Positions 16,077 to 23,862 of a stretch of 33,998 nucleotides of DNA are shown here, in pieces. The notes below the pieces were generated by a model, which was not told where the DNA came from, ran no database searches, and saw only the letters and a list, made by a program, of their open reading frames with translations. Made by a program: the position numbers and the translations under genes. Origin of the DNA: Candidatus Margulisiibacteriota bacterium. Lineage in GTDB: Bacteria > Margulisbacteria > WOR-1 > O2-12-FULL-45-9 > XYB2-FULL-48-7. The stretch spans positions 1-33,998 of the forward strand of contig JAHJKL010000086.1 in assembly GCA_018822365.1 (NCBI GenBank), read 5' to 3'. Each line of letters starts with the position of its first letter. The first letter of the stretch is position 1.

Positions 16077-17051
16077 TTAGCGAAACATTTTATCTAAAAA
16101 ATAGCTGTCTTGCAAGGTGTTTCTTGCGGCCGAGACGGAGGGGGGAGAAGAGTCGACCCGCCAATCCCGCTCCTTGTTGATGTTAAACCAATTAAACAAC
16201 TTGATCCGCGGATAATTATTTTTAATTTTATTAAAGGCATCGGTGACCCAGGCCGCTTTATCCCCCCCATCTTCAGCCGAAGCGAACTCGCCGATCATCA
16301 GCGGCTTGCCCGAAAGAGCGGTCAGGGTCGAATATACTTCATTAAAAACCAGGTCGAACGACCGCCAGTCGCCCCCCCCCCAATTGTAGCCATCCATCCC
16401 CATCCAGTCGACATATTCGTCCCCAGGATAATAAGCAGCGATCGTGTTCCAGCTCTCTGCCGGAAGGTTAGCATGATTTGGGGACCAGACCATGGTCACA
16501 TTGTCAGCCCCTAATGATCTTTTTATATTATATATGTATCGCCAGGCTAGTTTATATTTCTCCGGGCCGGTATCCGAGCCATTGTGGAGCCCATCCCAGG
16601 AATACCAGTTGCCGTTCATCTCGTGGCCGAAGCGGAGAAAAAAAGGCTTCCCCCAATCTTTGGCCGCTTGCAGAAAAGAACGAACATAACTCTCATAGCT
16701 GCCGGAAGCGATCGCCTCCAGGGTTCCCGCGGAATTATTAAGCCAAGGCTCCCAGGTGATCAACGGGATGCTTCCGCTGGCATCAACTTTATCGGCATCA
16801 GCTTTTGGAAACGGCTCTTCCCACGACACATACCAGAGGACAACCGCCAGGTCCCGGCCGATCAAAGATTGAAATGAAGAAATATTATCAAACCCGTTAA
16901 CAAAGGCGCCGATCGCACAGCCGGAATAGTTACCTGAAACCGGGGTTAAAGGTTTAGCCACTTCTGGCCTGGCGCAAGAGGCGCAAAACAATGCCGCGAT
17001 AATGGGGAAAACAAGAAAAACAAAACGCACCCTCCTAGCGGAGATGGACAT
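16077..17051 (-). CDS. GH26-family glycosidase, probable lipoprotein
   Basis: The 324-residue protein begins with a basic stretch and a hydrophobic segment ending LFCASC. Cys26 is the likely lipidated residue, although the lipobox is atypical (Cys at -3). A GH26 domain fills the rest, with acid/base E144 in LRFGHEMN and nucleophile E255 in MIGEFASAE. DWMGMDGYNWG and the closing WFNINKERDWRVDSSP are shared in pattern with the GH26-CBM9 protein, so the two are paralogues. No carbohydrate-binding domain is attached. ATG 17051 overlaps the upstream gene by 17 bases; GTG 17030, directly after AGGAGG, is an alternative with zero spacing. It probably trims glycan at the membrane surface. Confidence 0.87.
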   Translation of the reverse strand: MSISARRVRFVFLVFPIIAALFCASCARPEVAKPLTPVSGNYSGCAIGAFVNGFDNISSFQSLIGRDLAVVLWYVSWEEPFPKADADKVDASGSIPLITWEPWLNNSAGTLEAIASGSYESYVRSFLQAAKDWGKPFFLRFGHEMNGNWYSWDGLHNGSDTGPEKYKLAWRYIYNIKRSLGADNVTMVWSPNHANLPAESWNTIAAYYPGDEYVDWMGMDGYNWGGGDWRSFDLVFNEVYSTLTALSGKPLMIGEFASAEDGGDKAAWVTDAFNKIKNNYPRIKLFNWFNINKERDWRVDSSPPSVSAARNTLQDSYFLDKMFR

Positions 17052-17442
17052 TGCGGATCTCGAGCTTCGTCTCCGACGGCCCGACGATCATCACCTGGAC
17101 CTTGAATGGGCGTTTAACAATGCCGAGGATCGGGAAATCAAGGCGCTTGAAAAAATCTGGGGAGAGCCCTTCCATTAAATATTCTTCTTCAAAGGAGGTA
17201 GCCGGGATCTCCTGACTGTCTTTATCGAAGACTTCAACCCGAAGACGCGACCAGGCGGCTTCTTTTTTTATATACCCCTTAACTTCCAGTTCCAGCAGTG
17301 AAGGGTTTTTGATCTCTTCCTGGACCAGCAGAACACAGCCAAGATCGGTCCCCTTGCCGGAAAGATAATAGATCTCTTGTTTTTCGGCGACCTGTTCGCC
17401 CGGTTTGCCAAAACCAGCGAAGATCGGCCTTTTACTTGTCAT
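17035..17442 (-). CDS. small protein of unknown function, first gene of the glycan string
   Basis: The 135-residue protein has no recognised family. It lacks a signal peptide. Its alternating hydrophobic pattern (YYLSGKGTDLGCVLLVQ, LELEVKGYI, FKVQVMIVG, KLEIRNVHL) suggests an all-beta sandwich, perhaps a carbohydrate-binding-like fold; this is inference. ATG 17442 is chosen because a good promoter (TTGGCA-N17-TACAAT) ends exactly 6 bases before it, which would make the mRNA leaderless. The in-frame TTG at 17460 lies upstream of the predicted transcription start. The gene heads the minus-strand string that continues with the GH26 lipoprotein. Confidence 0.65.
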   Translation of the reverse strand: MTSKRPIFAGFGKPGEQVAEKQEIYYLSGKGTDLGCVLLVQEEIKNPSLLELEVKGYIKKEAAWSRLRVEVFDKDSQEIPATSFEEEYLMEGLSPDFFKRLDFPILGIVKRPFKVQVMIVGPSETKLEIRNVHLR

Positions 17443-17448
17443 GCCTGA

Positions 17449-17477
17449 ATTGTAGCACAATCAAATTCCTCTGCCAA
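17449..17477 (-). promoter_or_regulatory. sigma-70-type promoter giving a leaderless mRNA
   Basis: On the minus strand TTGGCA (17477-17472), a 17-base spacer and TACAAT (17454-17449) form a near-consensus promoter. Six bases separate TACAAT from the ATG at 17442, so the expected +1 is the A of the start codon. It fires away from the divergent P4. Confidence 0.7.
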
Positions 17478-17502
17478 GAATCGGGAAACGACCAAAATAA
17501 AG

Positions 17503-17534
17503 TGAAATTTATTCGAACTACTTACGAAATCCTT
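17503..17534 (+). promoter_or_regulatory. sigma-28-like promoter P4
   Basis: GAAAT at 17504-17508 is followed after 16 bases by CGAAATCCTT at 17525-17534, starting 41 bases before ATG 17566. The -35 context AAAGTGAAATT is repeated exactly at P5 (19689-19699 region). The -10 half is less canonical than those of P5 and P6. Confidence 0.5.
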
Positions 17535-17565
17535 TCAGAAATCATATTCATTGAAAGGAGTTAAC

Positions 17566-19674
17566 ATGACTACAAGATCAAGTTTTCGTCCCTCCACCCT
17601 TCCCAAGAACGAGGCCGCCGGTCATATTGCCCAATGGCTGACCCATCAACGAAGTTTGATCAAACAAAACCCCCATCATCGGGTCGGTGTAGACGTCGGA
17701 ATGGAAAGCGTTCGCGGCATTCACCCGACGGAAATATTATCCATGCTCCACGGAAAAGAAGCGCCCAGGACGCTTGCCGGCATGGCTCAACTGGACCTTT
17801 CCGAAGTTATCCGCGTTTTTCAATCCGAAGAAGAGAAACCGATCGGCGGCGCCGGCGGCCTGGGGATTATTGAAGAAACGATCGGTTGGACCGCAGCCCG
17901 GCACGGCGAACAGGATAATTACGGGCTGGTTTGCCTCGCTCCATTACACATAATAAGAAGGCGGCAGTCTTTCAACGGGAACCGCCAGGTCACCGAACAA
18001 TATACCGTTGCACCGGAAAGAGATCCGGATTATCTTCCGCTTGGCGAGGTCAGCACCGTCACCCTGCACAAAAAAGAAGTACCGGTCCAAACCTGGCTTT
18101 ACACCGGATTCCGCAATGGTGGAAATTCCCTGCTTACACTCCGCTTAAGCGTCCCCGGAGTGACCGACCGACTCTATCCTCCTTTTTATACTCAGGAAAA
18201 CTTTGACCAGATGCAGGTGCTGGGCCAGGGAGGGTTCCGCCTCTGTCAAAAGCTCGGCATCATTGGAGTGGACAAGCCTTTGGCCAGTCTGGTTATCGGC
18301 CATGATGGGCACACCGCGCTCTTTAAATTCAATCTATTTCTGCACTTTTTGGATAAATTCGGTTCGCAGGAAGCGGCCTTAAAAGCGACCCGGATGCTCT
18401 GCGCCGCGACAATCCACGCGCCGCAGAACGGGACCGTTCCCCGCACGACCGGCGACATGGTCCTGGCCCATTATTCAAAAGAGCACGAAGAGATGTACGG
18501 CTACTTTGGGTCGCAGCAATTTGAGCGGACCAACGCCCTCTATGTAGAGATGCGCCTGAGCGAAATGATCGGCACGGTCTCGCCGCTCCATACCATGGTC
18601 ACGGAAGCGGAAGAAAGAGCGGCCCGGCGGGCTTTTTCCAACCAGGCAAAAGAACTGCTTCCTCCAGAAATTAACAGCTCCGATCTGACCGAATTCCCCG
18701 ATACCCTTGACGTCGAAAGCTGGCTTGGGATGGGCACAGCCCTAACCCTTGACAGTTTTGTTCCCGGCTGGCGGCGCAAGCCAGGGATGCTTGGCCAGCG
18801 GGAAACGATCGATTCGCTCAGCTGCAACCTGGATTTTCGCCGAGAACTGGTTGAAGCATACGATACACAAGAGAATCATTTGTTGGGATTGCTCGACGGA
18901 CGGCTTGACCGACGCTTTGGCGTGGCAATTCCGGAAAACGCCCTGATCTTTGCCTCCCTGCGCCGGGCAACCGCCTATAAGATCAATCTTATTTCCGCTG
19001 TCTTGAACCAGCACGAAACCTACAGCGCAATTGGCCGGGAACTGGGAAGACCGATCTTCTGGCTCTTTGGCGGGTTAGCCCACCAGGACGACACCCAGTC
19101 GATCGACGCCCTGCAAAACCTTCTTTCCCAAATGGAAAGGATCAATGAAGGAAGCGGTCTGTTTAAAACTGATTTTCTCCACGGATATAGTTATGACCGG
19201 GCCCGGTTCATTTTCCCTGGATTACCAAAGAGAGGCTGCTGGGTAGGGAACACCAATCCATTTGATAACCGCTCGCAGGGAACGGAAGCTTTTGGTCCCA
19301 GCTATTTAAAAGCGATCATGAACGGCGTCCACATTTTGGGGACTTTTGACGGCGGAGCAGGTTGTCTGCGGCAGTACCCGACCGTCCTGAATTTTGGCCC
19401 GGTCGCTTTTGCCGGAAATACCAGCTTCCACAACGACATGTGGAACAATGAAGCGATCGTCAAACTTTCCCGATTTCTTTTAGCCAACGGCTTTATCGGG
19501 GCCTTTGAGAAAGTCTCTTCGCGTCTGCATGAAGATATGCTCCGTTTTGAATCGAGGCGCGGCGCTCACGCCCCCGGCCTGGGAGCCAGGATCGAATCAA
19601 TGGCCCGGGCGATCGCCGGCTATAACGGCCGGGTCCTGATGAACAAGTACTTTGAGCAAGCGAGAAGAGGTTAA
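17566..19674 (+). CDS. alpha-glucan phosphorylase-like protein (GT35)
   Basis: The 702-residue protein matches the landmarks of glycogen/maltodextrin phosphorylase, which releases glucose-1-phosphate from alpha-1,4-glucan using pyridoxal phosphate. GGAGGLGIIEE lies in the N-terminal domain. VIGHDGHTAL corresponds to the LND-x-HP segment and ATIHAPQNG to the THTP loop. RRATAYK has K472 aligned with the phosphate-contacting Lys574 of the muscle enzyme. GTEAFGPSYLK has K582 aligned with the PLP-binding Lys, and GTFDGGAG follows. The overall sequence is very diverged and shorter than GlgP (about 815 residues), so its acceptor may differ. AAAGGAG lies before ATG 17566, which is preferred over TTG 17551. 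A 75-base gap with promoter P5 separates it from the next gene. Confidence 0.8.
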   Translation: MTTRSSFRPSTLPKNEAAGHIAQWLTHQRSLIKQNPHHRVGVDVGMESVRGIHPTEILSMLHGKEAPRTLAGMAQLDLSEVIRVFQSEEEKPIGGAGGLGIIEETIGWTAARHGEQDNYGLVCLAPLHIIRRRQSFNGNRQVTEQYTVAPERDPDYLPLGEVSTVTLHKKEVPVQTWLYTGFRNGGNSLLTLRLSVPGVTDRLYPPFYTQENFDQMQVLGQGGFRLCQKLGIIGVDKPLASLVIGHDGHTALFKFNLFLHFLDKFGSQEAALKATRMLCAATIHAPQNGTVPRTTGDMVLAHYSKEHEEMYGYFGSQQFERTNALYVEMRLSEMIGTVSPLHTMVTEAEERAARRAFSNQAKELLPPEINSSDLTEFPDTLDVESWLGMGTALTLDSFVPGWRRKPGMLGQRETIDSLSCNLDFRRELVEAYDTQENHLLGLLDGRLDRRFGVAIPENALIFASLRRATAYKINLISAVLNQHETYSAIGRELGRPIFWLFGGLAHQDDTQSIDALQNLLSQMERINEGSGLFKTDFLHGYSYDRARFIFPGLPKRGCWVGNTNPFDNRSQGTEAFGPSYLKAIMNGVHILGTFDGGAGCLRQYPTVLNFGPVAFAGNTSFHNDMWNNEAIVKLSRFLLANGFIGAFEKVSSRLHEDMLRFESRRGAHAPGLGARIESMARAIAGYNGRVLMNKYFEQARRG

Positions 19675-19692
19675 GCGCTTATTTCGTGAAAG

Positions 19693-19724
19693 TGAAATTA
19701 TCAGAAAAAATATTCGATATATAT
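19693..19724 (+). promoter_or_regulatory. sigma-28-like promoter P5
   Basis: TGAAATT at 19693-19699 and CGATATATAT at 19715-19724 are 15 bases apart (16 counted from GAAAT), identical in wording and spacing to P6. The -10 half starts 35 bases before ATG 19750, and AGGAG follows as ribosome binding site. The Bacillus SigD -10 consensus is GCCGATAT. Confidence 0.65.
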
Positions 19725-19749
19725 TTAGACAGAAAGTAGGAGATAAACG

Positions 19750-21714
19750 ATGAGTTCAATTCTAATGGTTGGGCAAACCAGACCGTCCCTGGCAAAAAGG
19801 ACCCCTGCGATCAGTTACGGCAGGCGCCCTCTTCATCAGGTTATCTGGAACAGATCCGAGGAACAAAGGATCGTTCATCTTCCGACAGATTATGAATATC
19901 TTCTTCAGGGGCGCGACGGAACCCCCTGGCACCGCATGTCAGAAGAGTGGCAGGCCCAGCGGTTTGCAGACCTGGCTAAAATTCCCTGGGATACGACGGA
20001 CGACGTCAGAGGACTGGTCGGCAACCCAAGATCTACCAAGATCCGCCCCGAACAGGTCTCTTTTATCGACCAGGCCGAGATCCCGACGTTAACCGCCCTT
20101 TCTGCCGAAGGAAAGCACGAACAGCTTGGGGAACTTTTGATCCGGAGCGGCCGGTTAGCCAGGATCACCGTGGCCGGCGGAGAAGCGGCCCGATTCAGAA
20201 ACCCCGGAGATTTAAGGCCAAAGGCACTGATTGAAATAACTGACGAAGGCCCCCTGGCCAGCGAAACCTACTTATCGATCATGGCCCACGATCATTTGTT
20301 GACCCAGCAACGATTTCAGCCCGCAAGCCCTATTCCCTGGCTGTTATTCGTCAGCGCGACAATGCGCCAGGCGTTTGAAGATTATTTTAAACAGCACAAT
20401 TATTTCGGGCTCGATCCCGACTCAGTCGCTCTTTTTGAAAATACCGCTTATGTCCCAAAGTTCCGCCGGGACGGGCGGATCGCCCTGATGGCCGATATGG
20501 ACGGCGGAAATAATCAAGACGACCAGATCGCTTTTTATACGTCCGGGCACGGAGCGCTGGTCCAGGCCTACCGGGAAAACCCGGTTTTTATCCGCGGACA
20601 TCGCTACGATCAGACTCCTCATGCTTTTTTGTCCCAACGTGATGTTCGCCTGATTTTTCAATCAAACATCGACAACCTGGGAGCCAGGACCAGCACCAGA
20701 GGATACAGCATTATTCTTGGACATTACGCAGCCAAAGAAGAAGAGGCAAGCGTTCGCATGCTGGTCGAACTGACCAGGCCGCTGATCGGGATCCGCCCGG
20801 ACGGCAGCAAGTTTTTCTGGGACGAGGGGGGAGTCGCTCTAAAAGTTGACGGCGTGCCAACAATCGTTGACGGGAACGCCCTGGCCGAATCTGTCCTGCA
20901 GCAAACCAGGAACCCGGAAAAGCCATTCCCTTTTAATACCGCCAACGCCACCTACGGCATCGAATCAATTCCCGCCGGCGCCTCCCTCCCCGACCAAATC
21001 CAGGTCCGCAGCGGGCTCTACCAGTATGAGCACAATTTCTGGAACCTTGCCGGTATAATGGATACTACTTTTGTAGAAGTCCCTCGATTCCTTCCCGACC
21101 GACTAAACGAACTTCCTCCAACCAAGGTGGGACAGCCATTCAGCCGGCTCGCCCCTTTTACCGAAACCACCGGTCCAATTGACGGAGACAACCGGTTCAT
21201 CCCGGTAAAACAATGGGGTCATCGCCGACAGGCGGCATCGCTCTTTGTTTACATCACCCGTTATAACCACGACCTCCTGCTCGACCGGGTCAAGGGGACA
21301 ACCAGGGTCCTGATCGTTGACGATTCCGACAACTTCCGCGAAAACACCGCCGACCTGCTCAGGTCCGACGGCTGGACAAGCGTCACCACCGCCGGTTCCA
21401 GGGAAACGGCGCTAGCTTTGCTTGCGGAGCAGGATTTCGACCTCGTGATGCTTGACTCAATCCTGGAACCGGAAGATCAACAACAGGAAATGACCGGCGG
21501 GGTTTCCATTTTGAGAGGATTAAAAGAAAATCCGGAAGCCAGAAACCACGGAGCCCGGGTCGTTTTCTGGAGCGGACAAGAAAGCGTTGAAGCGTCAAAA
21601 GGGTTAAGCGTTTTCCAAACCCAAAGATACGAAGGCGTTGAATACGTCAAAAAAGAATCCGTTCTGCCAAACCAACTTACAGATTTCCTAGCGAAACTAC
21701 TGCTGGGGGAGTAA
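19750..21714 (+). CDS. UDP-sugar pyrophosphorylase-like enzyme fused to a response-regulator receiver domain
   Basis: The 654-residue protein has two parts. Residues about 60-490 resemble UDPGP-family uridylyltransferases (UAP/AGX and UGPase type). RITVAGGEAARF at 138-149 is the nucleotide loop and RPKALIEI follows as the PK motif. IPWLLFVSAT, NYFGLDPDSV and ALMADMDGG fit the sugar and metal regions. Residues about 515-650 form a complete receiver domain: acidic pair D524/D525, phosphoacceptor D569 in LVMLDS, S608 in FWSGQ, and Lys at 634-635. No DNA-binding domain is present, so phosphorylation probably controls the enzyme itself. A histidine kinase gene follows 18 bases downstream. The nucleotide loop AGGEAARF departs from the usual AGGxGTRL, so activity needs testing. 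Confidence 0.78.
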   Translation: MSSILMVGQTRPSLAKRTPAISYGRRPLHQVIWNRSEEQRIVHLPTDYEYLLQGRDGTPWHRMSEEWQAQRFADLAKIPWDTTDDVRGLVGNPRSTKIRPEQVSFIDQAEIPTLTALSAEGKHEQLGELLIRSGRLARITVAGGEAARFRNPGDLRPKALIEITDEGPLASETYLSIMAHDHLLTQQRFQPASPIPWLLFVSATMRQAFEDYFKQHNYFGLDPDSVALFENTAYVPKFRRDGRIALMADMDGGNNQDDQIAFYTSGHGALVQAYRENPVFIRGHRYDQTPHAFLSQRDVRLIFQSNIDNLGARTSTRGYSIILGHYAAKEEEASVRMLVELTRPLIGIRPDGSKFFWDEGGVALKVDGVPTIVDGNALAESVLQQTRNPEKPFPFNTANATYGIESIPAGASLPDQIQVRSGLYQYEHNFWNLAGIMDTTFVEVPRFLPDRLNELPPTKVGQPFSRLAPFTETTGPIDGDNRFIPVKQWGHRRQAASLFVYITRYNHDLLLDRVKGTTRVLIVDDSDNFRENTADLLRSDGWTSVTTAGSRETALALLAEQDFDLVMLDSILEPEDQQQEMTGGVSILRGLKENPEARNHGARVVFWSGQESVEASKGLSVFQTQRYEGVEYVKKESVLPNQLTDFLAKLLLGE

Positions 21715-21732
21715 TGCCACAGCAAAAACAAC

Positions 21733-23847
21733 ATGGTAGTACAAGTAGGTAAAACCCAAAAAAGCCTTTCCCCCCCGCCGTCAACCATCTCGAGACGGCG
21801 AAGATGTTTAACCTTTGGCGACCTTAGTTTGCTAAAAAAAAGCGCTTTCGCCACTTTCGACAACCAGGGAAGGTTAAAGGGATTGAATGACCGGTTTGCC
21901 AGGCTTTTCTGCGGTCCCGTTGAACGACTGGATCAATCGGTCCTGGACAGCGCTGATTTTTCAAAGTTACTGGCAACCATTGCCGCCACCACCAATGAGG
22001 TCATTTCTCCCGCCGACCTGCTGCTGGTCCGGGACCTTAATATCGTTTTTAGGAATATCAGGGTTGGGGAAGCGGCCGACACCCCCCGTTTTTCCGGGCA
22101 GATCGTCCGCGCCTCAAGCCACAAGATCCTTTGCTACCTGTTCCAAACCGACCAGGAGAACGTCGCCAGCTCCGCCCTGACCGCCGACGAACAACTTCTG
22201 CTTGAAGCGGGGGCTTACGCCTTTGGCGCCCTGCACGCGGTCAAAACCCCTATCCTGGCGATCAGAACGCTTGCCGCTCTGCTCGGAAGAATGGCTAATG
22301 ATCCGGAAGCGGTAGTTAAAAAAAGCCAGGCGATCGGCACCGAATGCGATTCCCTGCTCCGAATGGTCACCGAAACGTTTGCCATCAGCTCCGGACGGCC
22401 GGAATTCAAGCCTCTGGATATCAGACAAATACTGGAAGAGATCGTTCAGTCCAGGAAACAGCATATTGAAAACCAATTCAATCTTTGTTTAACCGGAGAG
22501 CCGGCCAAGATCCTTGGCGTTGAAGGCGGGCTGCGCAACGCTTTTGCTTCGCTGGTTGACAACGCCGTCCACGCGGTGCAGACGGCGCGGCCGGCAAGCG
22601 GCCAGGTCACGATCAGCATCCATGACGTTGCTCTGGAAGGCTGGGTCAAGATAGTTATTCAGGACAACGGCTGCGGAATCCCGGAAGAGAATAAATCAAG
22701 GATCTTTGATGTCTTCTTTACCACCAAAAAAAGCGGTTCGGGAATGGGACTGCCAACAGCTAAAAAGGTGATCGAAGATATCCATAACGGGCAATTATCC
22801 TTTACCAGTCAGCCGGGGGAAGGGACAACGTTCACGGTCCTCCTCCCCCGCCAATCATCGGTCAGGTTTCCCTCCTCTCCCTCCATTGACCTCCCCAGAA
22901 AAATCGATGATGTTAAAAAACAGGTCAAGCCGGAACACCGGCTATACGTCGGCCAATGCTTTGAGTTCATGACCCTGGAACATCTTCGGGAAAGCACCGT
23001 CACCGAACTGGTCGCGCAGGTCGACGGGCAGGTCGGCCGGCTTTTAGAATATCTAGCGACCGGCAGGCACCATCTGTCGATCAATAATTTTTCGCGCCGA
23101 ACAGAGCTGGTCATCGCCGGCGATGCCGCCTCGGTCGGCCGGGCCCATTGGGAAAATGTCATTAAATACGTCTTGCACCAACTCGGGCTTGAACACGTCA
23201 AAACAATCCCGACCAGGGTCATCAAGCTCGACGGCTCCGCCTGCCGCATTTTTGAATTGAGCAGGGACGATGAAAAACTGCCGGAAACCGAGATCGCCGA
23301 ACTGGAACCGCTCCTGCGGGCGCGGCTGATCCCTTTCCCGACCGCCAAAGAGCTGGAAGCCCAGGCAAATTTTATCGAGCTGGTCTACACCAGCCTGCTA
23401 AAACAGCCCGGCTTCATTTTAAGCGTTATCTTCAACCCGCAAACACTGGCAAATGCCGCCGCCTATCGGGCAGTCAGCTTCAAGCTCCGGTTCCATCCGC
23501 CCGCTCCGACCCACGAGTCATTCCTGCTCGACAAATACGGCGTGGAACAGCCCCAACCGGCAATGTTCCTTAGACATTACATTGATCAATATCTCTGGCC
23601 AGGCGAAGTCATGCTGGTCCACGAAAAGATCGAGCCGGCGAGGCTGCTGGCGCTTGGCATGGATGATTTCACCGCAAAAATCCTTTTTGCTTCCGGCTAT
23701 AAATCAGCGCGTGTCGCGATCTTCCCCAGCCGAAAGGGGGGCCGGGTGATCAATGCTTTCTGTTCTTCCAACCAGGAAATTGGCGAAAGCGACACCGAGC
23801 TTTTCCTCTCCCTGAACAGAGAATGGAATTTTAACGCTAATTCATGA
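21733..23847 (+). CDS. sensor histidine kinase with large unknown C-terminal region
   Basis: The 704-residue protein lacks membrane segments and is probably cytoplasmic. After a basic, Pro/Ser-rich start, a PAS-like domain occupies about 28-130. The dimerisation domain has the phospho-acceptor His168 in LHAVKTP. The ATPase domain has N277 in LVDNAVHAV, DNGCGIP at 311-317, FFTTKK and GSGMG at 335-339, so the kinase core is intact. About 330 further residues (375-704) match no family I recognise. The gene follows the receiver-domain fusion by 18 bases and is the obvious partner. ATG 21733 has no good Shine-Dalgarno; a 12-codon ORF starting at the upstream TAATG overlaps it and may feed ribosomes to it. 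Confidence 0.88.
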   Translation: MVVQVGKTQKSLSPPPSTISRRRRCLTFGDLSLLKKSAFATFDNQGRLKGLNDRFARLFCGPVERLDQSVLDSADFSKLLATIAATTNEVISPADLLLVRDLNIVFRNIRVGEAADTPRFSGQIVRASSHKILCYLFQTDQENVASSALTADEQLLLEAGAYAFGALHAVKTPILAIRTLAALLGRMANDPEAVVKKSQAIGTECDSLLRMVTETFAISSGRPEFKPLDIRQILEEIVQSRKQHIENQFNLCLTGEPAKILGVEGGLRNAFASLVDNAVHAVQTARPASGQVTISIHDVALEGWVKIVIQDNGCGIPEENKSRIFDVFFTTKKSGSGMGLPTAKKVIEDIHNGQLSFTSQPGEGTTFTVLLPRQSSVRFPSSPSIDLPRKIDDVKKQVKPEHRLYVGQCFEFMTLEHLRESTVTELVAQVDGQVGRLLEYLATGRHHLSINNFSRRTELVIAGDAASVGRAHWENVIKYVLHQLGLEHVKTIPTRVIKLDGSACRIFELSRDDEKLPETEIAELEPLLRARLIPFPTAKELEAQANFIELVYTSLLKQPGFILSVIFNPQTLANAAAYRAVSFKLRFHPPAPTHESFLLDKYGVEQPQPAMFLRHYIDQYLWPGEVMLVHEKIEPARLLALGMDDFTAKILFASGYKSARVAIFPSRKGGRVINAFCSSNQEIGESDTELFLSLNREWNFNANS

Positions 23848-23862
23848 TCGGGGGTAAAAACA

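Noticed and set aside
17551-17565. TTG start for the phosphorylase-like gene
   Set aside because: The AAAGGAG ribosome binding site lies after this TTG and is correctly spaced for ATG 17566.
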